From JBBQTQ01 sp038213135 (GTDB lineage: Bacteria; Actinomycetota; Thermoleophilia; Gaiellales; Gaiellaceae): 64,000 bases of DNA. The position numbers and the translations under genes are program-made. The stretch lies in the NCBI GenBank assembly GCA_038213135.1, contig JBBQTQ010000003.1, positions 7,362 to 71,361 on the forward strand, read 5' to 3'. Every line of letters starts with the position of its first letter. Within the stretch, counting starts at the first letter, position 1. Below the pieces are notes generated by a model. It had not been told where the DNA came from, made no database searches, and saw only the letters and a list, made by a program, of their open reading frames with translations. Positions 57,301 to 64,000 of this stretch are shown piece by piece.

Positions 57301-58000
57301 CGGGGTTCTGAACAGCGAGCTGCTGGATCTCTGGTACGCGGTTCGCGGTCGACATCCGCGAGACATTTGGCGCGACTACGAGCCTAAACCAATGGCACGA
57401 ATCCCGTTCTGCTGCCGAAATGCGGATCCCCGGACCCTGCGCATTGCCGAGCTCGTCCGCGAGATCGCCGCGAACCGTCGCTCGCTCCTGCCGCACCGGC
57501 CGGTCGTGCGCGATCTCGAGCGCATCGTCAAGGACCCCTGGAAGGACGGCCCCGTCGAAGTCGACGGTGCGGCGCTCGTCGCGGAGCTGCCGGCCTCAGA
57601 GAAGATCTCCGTGCGGCTCGATCCCCAGCTCGAAGCCGCGTTCGCGGAAGAGGGCACGGGCCGGCCGTCGAGGGAGGGCTCGACGGCTCTCGTCTTCCGT
57701 CGCGGCAAGCGCGAGCTCGGACGCGTCACGGGCGATCCACGACGGCTCGACCTGCTGGAGGAGCTGCTCGGAGGCAAGGCCGGCGATCGCGCGGCGGAGA
57801 CTCTCCTCCCGCGCAAGCTCGACGCTTTCGAGAAGAAGGTCAGGGAGCGCGCGGATCTCGTTTCCGCGCTGCTCGCAGAGGGCCGCCGGCTAGTCGAGGA
57901 GGTCGAGTGGCTCGTCTGCGGCCTCTACGGGCTCCCGGACGAGCTGACCAACGAAGTCGTCCGGCACGCGGTCGAACGAGCTGTCCGTTCGGGTCGCTAG
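54371..58000 (+). CDS. Type IIG restriction-modification enzyme (Eco57I-like nuclease plus N6-adenine methyltransferase)
   Basis: 1209 residues. N-terminal PD-(D/E)xK-like nuclease: KPDF (Asp83) and FDSKSS (Asp97, Lys99). Helical connector to ~390. Gamma-class adenine methyltransferase: DRLGQFFTPRSVVRFML (motif X), DFATGSGGF at 447-455 (motif I) and GNPPY with Asn594 (motif IV). C-terminal TaqI-like target-recognition region from ~760 to ~1020, then helical tail. One polypeptide would both cut and methylate the same DNA site. No BREX or other defence genes surround it. DNA of the recognition region (~56.69-57.42 kb) is visibly less G/C-rich than the rest, as if exchanged. Confidence 0.88.
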   Translation: MTTLTPEQKKKLATLQAAIDGYGAIYRKLRQASDLAKYLANKGSQADELILTGPVLRTIIERVLGFPPGSYLEQLGKSGKKPDFTPDDLLAHPFVFDSKSSDENLLKHEAQIRGYMTQRRLDFGILFNLREFRVLRAHATGFDEALSFHVLPLWQLARGEALPATELDRFMAFCQTFGHQTLTLEEKVVRIADQPSWSQRLKQEDLRVDVDDLVERLRRLSVRLAEDAGAIVIELDHLLDAEPSRERRLLEELQLLANDLAPGTGPAELPEKVKAWRSTEGLPAHSWRQYLLRVAYLALTRILLYRAWEDVQFVESYLHDGGFELWYERKHNDARKVLDEAFLHGYQQYPWLFGRENNYDWYHPREEALVDVLYALAPEPLGKLDADVLGALYETYVEAIDRDRLGQFFTPRSVVRFMLDRAGFREDRGDGVFRIEGDERKPKQVLDFATGSGGFLVEAARRIIDAVQPDEAKSLREALTAIVAGFTGGEISPFPYYLTEVNLLLQVSRLLGPLRAAEHHAVASFGALGVLPVDTLSAKSAAAASLDVKPELRSDLAELPDDDRIGLVPLTGEKRDVYRERLRQDGFFDLVVGNPPYVSEANNKPLFDRLRKIAAWKGIYRGKTDYLYYFLWLAVEKVKPGGRFCVITPAGWMNAGAAAFLREKLAGELRLDELFLFGSYRLFATESSAPTPTVESAILVATKTRARVTHKLRVVALEDESAAPADRDELLAELTRRARGKPGRKSGIHVHDVLQSELRPELPWAVKHAAGDLASRVVVHIERRQLDNEAGIEPLGAACRIFMGIETGADSYTPRIRKRLEPNVRSKIEAAGARLGDPILQLSPEVAGREPWSMNPDVLAKAPEPEAILYGAIDDADHVVFVRLERDARVPEPILKALDLWRPILSTRAEIARNTKRAWWETAWPRDSRDLDAAKVIGLHRTHRGRFALDEAGAWKPGKSAVVIVPRNDALSVAYLCGVLNSELLDLWYAVRGRHPRDIWRDYEPKPMARIPFCCRNADPRTLRIAELVREIAANRRSLLPHRPVVRDLERIVKDPWKDGPVEVDGAALVAELPASEKISVRLDPQLEAAFAEEGTGRPSREGSTALVFRRGKRELGRVTGDPRRLDLLEELLGGKAGDRAAETLLPRKLDAFEKKVRERADLVSALLAEGRRLVEEVEWLVCGLYGLPDELTNEVVRHAVERAVRSGR

Positions 58001-58016
58001 ACTCCCACACGGTCTG

Positions 58017-58051
58017 ACCCTTTAACTCGGTCCTGCGAGGCCGGAAAGGAG
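58017..58051 (+). promoter_or_regulatory. PyrR-binding RNA loop over the pyrR ribosome site
   Basis: Lower stem CCUUU (58019-58023)/AAAGG (58045-58049), internal loop AACU, upper stem CGGUC (58028-58032)/GGCCG (58039-58043) and terminal loop CUGCGA. This matches the PyrR-binding element (purine internal loop, CNGNGAGG tip). The 3' strand of the lower stem is part of the Shine-Dalgarno AAGGAG, so PyrR-UMP binding would hide the ribosome site and lower translation of the pyr operon. Confidence 0.85.
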
Positions 58052-58059
58052 TGGATGTC

Positions 58060-58647
58060 TTGCGCCAGCCTGCTCACGCGCCGCCCTCGGAGCGTGTCCT
58101 CCTCGATGCCGAAGGTCTGGAGCGGACGCTCCACCGGATCGCGCACGAGATCATCGAGCGCAATCCCGATCTCGAAGAGATCGCGCTCGTCGGCATCCAC
58201 ACGCGCGGCGTCCCGCTCGCGCAGCGCCTCCGCCGCCTGATCGACGACTTCGCGGGCACCGAGGTCGATCTCGGCACGCTCGACATCACCTTCCACCGCG
58301 ACGACGTCCACGTGCGCCGCGGTGAGGCGCCGCTGCACGCGCAACCCGTCGTGCGCGACTCTCGGCTCGACTTCCCGCTCGAGGGGAAGACGTGCATCCT
58401 GGTCGACGACGTCCTCTACACGGGCCGCACGATCCGCGCCGCGATCGACGCGCTCTTCGACTACGGCCGCCCGGCCCGCGTCCAGCTCGCCGTGATCGCC
58501 GACCGCGGTCACCGCGAGCTGCCGATCCGGCCCGACTACGTCGGCAAGAACCTCCCGACCGCCCGGGAGGAACGAGTCCAGGTGCAGCTCGTCGAGGTCG
58601 ACGAGGTCGACCAGGTGCTGCTGATCAGCGAGGAGGGAGGCTTGTGA
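58060..58647 (+). CDS. pyrR: Bifunctional pyr operon regulator / uracil phosphoribosyltransferase PyrR
   Basis: 195 residues from TTG 58060, chosen because it is 8 nt after AAGGAG; GTG 58051 would overlap the ribosome site. PRPP-binding motif CILVDDVLYTGRTIRAA, ALVGIHTRGVPLAQRL, DITFHRDD and YVGKNLPTAREERV are PyrR-specific. It binds its own leader RNA when UMP is high. First gene of pyrR-pyrB-pyrC-carA-carB. Confidence 0.94.
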   Translation: MRQPAHAPPSERVLLDAEGLERTLHRIAHEIIERNPDLEEIALVGIHTRGVPLAQRLRRLIDDFAGTEVDLGTLDITFHRDDVHVRRGEAPLHAQPVVRDSRLDFPLEGKTCILVDDVLYTGRTIRAAIDALFDYGRPARVQLAVIADRGHRELPIRPDYVGKNLPTAREERVQVQLVEVDEVDQVLLISEEGGL

Positions 58648-58670
58648 GCCACCCGGCGACAGTCGGCGGC

Positions 58671-58778
58671 GCCCGGCTCGCGATCACGCGGCGCCATGCC
58701 GCGTCCTCGGTCGCGCCCGGGCTGCCCAGCCCGAACGCTCCCTGCGTCCTTGCCTGGCTTGGTGCTCGCGACCCAGGC
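58671..58778. repeat. Structured intergenic repeat, copy B (pyrR-pyrB)
   Basis: About 108 nt folding end to end: GCCCGGCTCGCGA at the left against TCGCGACCCAGGC at the right, tip CGGGCTG-CC-CAGCCCG (58718-58733). Shares ATCACGCGGCGCCA and CTGGCTTGGTGCT with copy A, and GCGTCCTC, GCTCCCTGCGT and CTTGCC with copy C. Confidence 0.6.
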
Positions 58779-58806
58779 ATCCACCGCTGTCACCGGGAGG
58801 CTCACG

Positions 58807-59799
58807 ATGCCTGAGCTCCGGGTGATGCGAGACGACCTTCCCCCGCAGAGCCGGGAGCGGCGGCACCTGCTCTCGATCGGCGACCTCACGCGGAGCGACG
58901 TCGAGCGGCTGCTCGGCACTGCACGCAACTTCGAGCGCTCGCTCGAGCGCGAGATGAAGAAGCTGCCGACGCTGCGCGGCCGGACGGTCGTCAGCCTCTT
59001 CTACGAGTCCTCGACGCGCACCTCGTCGAGCTTCGAGCTGGCCGCCAAGCGCCTCTCCGCCGACGTCATGTCCGTGAAGGCGATCGGCTCCTCGGTCGAC
59101 AAGGGCGAGTCGCTGAAGGACACGGCCCTGACGCTCGGCGCCTACGACCCCGACGTGATCGTCATCCGCCACCCGCAGATCGGGGCGCCGGATCTCGTCG
59201 CGCGGGTGATCGACGCCCACGTCGTCAACGCCGGCGACGGCAAGCACCAGCATCCGACCCAGGCGCTGCTCGACCTCTACACGATCCACGAGGAGCTCGG
59301 CCGGATCGAGGGCGTCCACGTCGCGATCGTCGGCGACGTCCTCCACTCGCGTGTCGCGCGCTCGAACATCCAGGCGCTCGTCCTCTGCGGCGCGCATGTG
59401 ACCCTGGTCGGCCCGCCGACGCTGATCCCGCGTGGGATCGAGGCGATGGGCTGCGAGGTGTCGACCGAGATCGGCGCGATCGCCGCCGCCGACGTCGTCT
59501 ACGTCCTGCGCATGCAGAGCGAGCGGATGGAGGCCGGCTCGAACTTCGTGCCGAGCCTGCGCGAATACTCGGCCCGCTGGGGCGTCACGCCCGAACGCCT
59601 GCGGCCCGGCCAGAAGGTGATGCATCCCGGCCCGATGAACCGCGGCGTCGAGATCGACCCGCGGGTCGCCGACGCCGTCGACGCGCTGATCACGACCCAG
59701 GTGCGGGCCGGGCTCGTCGTCCGGATGGCCGTGCTCTACGACCTGCTCACCCACGGCCCGGTCGAGGTGGCCCGGCTCGACGCAGTGGAGGTGGTCTAG
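58807..59799 (+). CDS. pyrB: Aspartate carbamoyltransferase catalytic subunit
   Basis: 330 residues. Joins carbamoyl phosphate and aspartate. Carbamoyl phosphate loop YESSTRTSSSFELAAKRL, AGDGKHQHPTQALLDLYT, VAIVGDVLHSRVARSN, VYVLRMQSERM and VMHPGPMNRGVEI. ATG 58807 follows GGGAGG; the upstream in-frame extension is repeat DNA. No regulatory subunit gene (pyrI) is nearby, as is usual in Actinobacteria. Confidence 0.96.
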   Translation: MPELRVMRDDLPPQSRERRHLLSIGDLTRSDVERLLGTARNFERSLEREMKKLPTLRGRTVVSLFYESSTRTSSSFELAAKRLSADVMSVKAIGSSVDKGESLKDTALTLGAYDPDVIVIRHPQIGAPDLVARVIDAHVVNAGDGKHQHPTQALLDLYTIHEELGRIEGVHVAIVGDVLHSRVARSNIQALVLCGAHVTLVGPPTLIPRGIEAMGCEVSTEIGAIAAADVVYVLRMQSERMEAGSNFVPSLREYSARWGVTPERLRPGQKVMHPGPMNRGVEIDPRVADAVDALITTQVRAGLVVRMAVLYDLLTHGPVEVARLDAVEVV

Positions 59800-59827
59800 T
59801 TGGCGGTCCCCTCCTTCCCAGCTCGCA

Positions 59828-59939
59828 CTTCCCGGATCGCTGCAAAGCGTCGCCGGGCGGCGTCCTCAGTCGCACCCGTAGCCTCCGGCTACGAGCGCTC
59901 CCTGCGTTCTTGCCCGGCTCGCTTTTCGCGATCGGGAAG
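59828..59939. repeat. Structured intergenic repeat, copy C (pyrB-pyrC, 112 nt)
   Basis: Terminal inverted arms CTTCCCGGATCGC / GCGATCGGGAAG, inner AAAGCG...CGCTTTT and CCGGGC/GCCCGG pairs, tip CGTAGCC-TCC-GGCTACG (59877-59893). Shares GCGTCCTC-GTCGC-CCCG and GCTCCCTGCGT with copy B. Confidence 0.6.
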
Positions 59940-59966
59940 CACGATCTGCTCAGGAGGTGACCGCTA

Positions 59967-61268
59967 ATGCTCTACGTCAAGTCCGGGAGACCGGAGAACC
60001 TCGTGGTGCGCGGCGCGCACGTGCTCGACCCCACCGAGGGCGTCGACGCGAGAGTCGACGTCCGCGTCGACAACGGCGTGATCGCCCAGATCGGGACGAA
60101 GCTCGACACGAACGAGCACCGCGTGATCGACGGCGAGCGGCTCGTGCTCGCGCCCGCCTTCGTCGACCCGCACGTCCACCTGCGCACGCCCGGCCGCGAG
60201 GACGAGGAGACGATCGCCTCGGGCACCGCCGCGGCCGCCGCCGGCGGCTACTGCGCGATCCTCGCGATGCCGAACACCGAGCCGGTCGTCGACTCGGCGG
60301 CGGTGCTGGGGGCGCTCGTCGAGACGGCGCGCGACGAGGCCGAGATCCCGGACGGCTTCCTCGCCGCGATCACGAAGAACCAGGCCGGGGAGGAGCTGAC
60401 CGAGATGGCCGAGCTCGCAGACGCGGGCGCGGCCGGCTTCTCGGACGACGGCCGGCCGGTCGTCTCGCCGGGACTGATGCGGCGCGCTCTCCAGTACCAC
60501 TCGATCACCGGCCGCCGGCTCGCGCTACACGAGGAGGAGCCGACCCTCTCGCGCTCCGGCCAGATCCACGAGGGGACGGTGTCTGCCGAGCTCGGCTTCA
60601 CCGGCTACCCGTCGGTCGCCGAGTCGCTGATGGTCGAGCGCGACCTGGCGCTGGCCGCCTACGAGGGCCAGCCGTTACATCTCCTTCACCTCTCGGCCAG
60701 AGAATCGGCCGATGCGCTGGAGGCGGCCCAGGCGGCCGGCGTGACAGCAACCGGCGAGGTCACCCCGCACCACCTCTGCCTCACCGACGAGGCCGTGCGA
60801 AGTCTCGATCCAAACTTCAAGATGAACCCGCCCCTCCGCGCCGAGGACGACCGGAAGGCTCTGATCGAAGCGCTGCGCCGCGGCACGATCAGTGCCGTGG
60901 CAACGGACCACGCGCCGCACGCCAGGCACGAGAAGGACGTGCCCTTCGAAGCCGCCCCCTTCGGCGTCACCGGCCTCGAGACCGCGTTCGCCTCGCTCTA
61001 CACCTACCTCGTCGAGCCGGGCGTGCTCACCCTCGAGACGCTGCTCGAGCGGATGTCCGCCGGGCCCGCCCGCGCGTACGGCCTCGAACGGCCGCGGATC
61101 GCCGTCGGGGCGCCGGCGAACCTCGTGCTGTTCGACCCGGAGGCGAGCTGGCGGGTCACCGAGCAGGGCTTCCGGTCGCGCTCGGTCAACTCCTGGCTGC
61201 TCGGCCAGACCCTCAAGGGCAAGGTGAAGCTGACGATCGCGGCGGGCAGGGTCGCCTACGAACTATGA
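59967..61268 (+). CDS. pyrC: Dihydroorotase (class I, AllB/PyrC type)
   Basis: 433 residues. Cyclises carbamoyl aspartate to dihydroorotate. Metal site DPHVHLRTPGRED (His69, His71), then LLHLSARES, GEVTPHHLCLTDE (His ligands) and ATDHAPHARHEKD (catalytic Asp). The lysine usually carboxylated in some amidohydrolases is not obvious, as in many type I dihydroorotases. AGGAGGTGA precedes the ATG. Third gene of the pyr operon. Confidence 0.95.
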   Translation: MLYVKSGRPENLVVRGAHVLDPTEGVDARVDVRVDNGVIAQIGTKLDTNEHRVIDGERLVLAPAFVDPHVHLRTPGREDEETIASGTAAAAAGGYCAILAMPNTEPVVDSAAVLGALVETARDEAEIPDGFLAAITKNQAGEELTEMAELADAGAAGFSDDGRPVVSPGLMRRALQYHSITGRRLALHEEEPTLSRSGQIHEGTVSAELGFTGYPSVAESLMVERDLALAAYEGQPLHLLHLSARESADALEAAQAAGVTATGEVTPHHLCLTDEAVRSLDPNFKMNPPLRAEDDRKALIEALRRGTISAVATDHAPHARHEKDVPFEAAPFGVTGLETAFASLYTYLVEPGVLTLETLLERMSAGPARAYGLERPRIAVGAPANLVLFDPEASWRVTEQGFRSRSVNSWLLGQTLKGKVKLTIAAGRVAYEL

Positions 61269-61294
61269 CCAGCCCTCTACCCGTCACTGGATCG

Positions 61295-61318
61295 CGTGCC
61301 TGGCTTCAGCCTGGCACG
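61295..61318 (+). repeat. Hairpin between pyrC and carA
   Basis: CGTGCC-T-GGCT / TC / AGCC-T-GGCACG: two stacked stems with a T-T mismatch and 2-nt loop. Located 11 nt before ATG 61330. It may be a shortened member of the intergenic repeat family, with the shared word GCCTGGCT. Confidence 0.45.
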
Positions 61319-61329
61319 TACGTGGTGGC

Positions 61330-62347
61330 ATGAGCTACCTCGTGCTAGAGGACGGCACTGTCTTCGCCGGCGAGTCGGTCGGCGCTCCGGGCTTCGCGTT
61401 CGGCGAGGCGGTCTTCGCCACCGCGATGACCGGCTACCAGGAGCTCGTCACCGACCCGAGCTACGCGGAGCAGATCCTCTGCTTCACGGCGCCGATGGTC
61501 GGCAACTACGGAGTCGCGCCGGCGCGGTCGGAGTCGAAGCGGCCGCACGTCCGCGGCGCGATCATGCGCGAGGCGCGCGGCCCGGCCTGGACGGACTGGC
61601 TCTGCGACCACGACGTCGTCGCGCTGACCGGCGTCGACACGCGGTCGCTCGTGCTGAAGCTTCGCGACAGCGGCGCGATGCGGGCGGGGATCGTCGCGGG
61701 CGACGACCCGGTCGACGAGACGCTCGCGGTCGTGCGTGAACAGCCGTCGATGAGCGGCCGTGCGCTCGTCGAGGCGGTTTCGACGAAGGCGCCCTACCGC
61801 TTCACGGACGCGGGCCGCTGCCGCGTCGCGGTCATCGACTACGGCTGCAAGCAGTCGATCCTCCGCCGCCTCGCGGGCGAGGGTGCCGAGGTGACCGTCT
61901 ACCCGCACGACATCGACGCGGACGAGCTCGCCGGGCACGACGGCGTTCTCCTCTCGAACGGCCCCGGCGACCCGGAGCCGCTCGCAGACGAGGTGGCCAC
62001 CGTGCGCGAGCTGCTCGGCCGCGTGCCGGTGCTCGGCATCTGCCTCGGGCACCAGCTGCTCGGCCTCGCCACCGGCCACGAGACGTTCAAGCTTCCGTTC
62101 GGCCACCGCGGCGCGAACCATCCGGTGCTCGAGCGCAAGACGGGTCGGGTGCTCGTCACGAGCCAGAACCACGGCTTCGCGGTCGCCCCGACCGACCAGC
62201 AGGAGGCGACTCACGTCTCGCTCTACGACGAGACAGTCGAGGGCTTCGAGTTCCCGGAGCTGCGCGCCCGCTCGGCGCAGTTCCATCCCGAGGCCGGCCC
62301 CGGCCCGCACGACGGCTGGCCGATCCTCGAAAAGTGGGTCGAGGAAC

Positions 62348-62358
<11 letters not shown>
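61330..62358 (+). CDS. carA: Carbamoyl-phosphate synthase small (glutaminase) subunit
   Basis: 342 residues, slightly short. Releases ammonia from glutamine for CarB. N-terminal CPSase_sm domain (LVLEDGTVFAGESVGA, TAMTGYQELVTDPSY), class I GATase domain with nucleophile Cys238 (LGICLGHQLLGLA) and His319/Glu321 (AQFHPEAGPGPHD). The carB frame begins in its last codons. Confidence 0.96.

Positions 62359-64000
<1,642 letters not shown>

Noticed and set aside
54371..58000. Possibility that the large methylase is PglX of a BREX system
   Set aside because: Size fits, but an N-terminal PD-(D/E)xK motif is present and none of brxA, brxB, brxC, pglZ or brxL is nearby; type IIG is the better call.

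Overview
The window is chromosomal DNA of a high-GC actinobacterium. G/C-ending codons, WhiA, a HemQ-type coproheme decarboxylase, dodecin, a class F-like sortase and frequent leaderless starts (GTG/ATG 6-9 nt after a TAnnnT box) fit Actinomycetota. The general look (secreted SBBP-repeat protein, compact enzymes, many small family-less proteins) suggests an uncultured Thermoleophilia/Gaiellales-type lineage. That placement is inferred from gene content only.

Layout. 1-1.2 kb: end of a thiamine operon (thiG-thiS-thiE), then tRNA-Asn. 1.3-8.5 kb: secreted proteins, namely an SBBP-repeat protein interrupted by a stop codon, a copper protein with PHM-like and cupredoxin domains, and a subtilase. 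tRNA-Leu and two strong hairpins follow. 8.8-18.5 kb: mixed housekeeping genes (aminotransferase, peroxiredoxin, hemQ, a GH-like secreted protein, uvrC, P5C dehydrogenase). 18.5-25.4 kb: MGMT, whiA and a glycolytic run gap-pgk-(NTF2-like)-tpiA-gpmI, with dodecin on the other strand. 25.4-33.8 kb: ECF sigma factor, phosphoesterase, M48 protease, DUF3467, channel-like TrkA protein, argS, glpX, class I aldolase, MBL protein and tRNA-Gly. 33.9-40.8 kb: small conserved proteins, HIT, PrsW-like, CorA, GT2 and YjbR. 40.8-43.7 kb: a giant secreted protein joining a thioester-adhesin-like domain, Ig-like repeats and a sortase. 43.7-50.0 kb: tRNA-Arg, a dgcA-dgcN pair for D-glutamate catabolism, a second GH-like protein and tandem M29 aminopeptidases. 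50.0-58.0 kb: an accessory stretch with a broken ClpX-zinc-finger/HTH gene, a methyltransferase lacking its SAM loop, a LysM gene under a two-box SOS promoter, rnz, and a 1209-residue type IIG restriction-modification enzyme. 58.0-64.0 kb: the pyrimidine operon pyrR-pyrB-pyrC-carA-carB behind a PyrR-binding RNA loop, with structured repeats between its genes; carB runs off the end.

Together: gap, pgk, tpiA, gpmI, fba and glpX supply lower glycolysis/gluconeogenesis, and the pyr operon runs from carbamoyl phosphate to dihydroorotate. The most notable observations are the SOS-controlled LysM protein (a likely YneA-like division inhibitor), the thioester/Ig/sortase fusion, a family of about 110-nt structured intergenic repeats, closely packed divergent leaderless promoters, and a pgk start codon buried in a repeat-derived hairpin.
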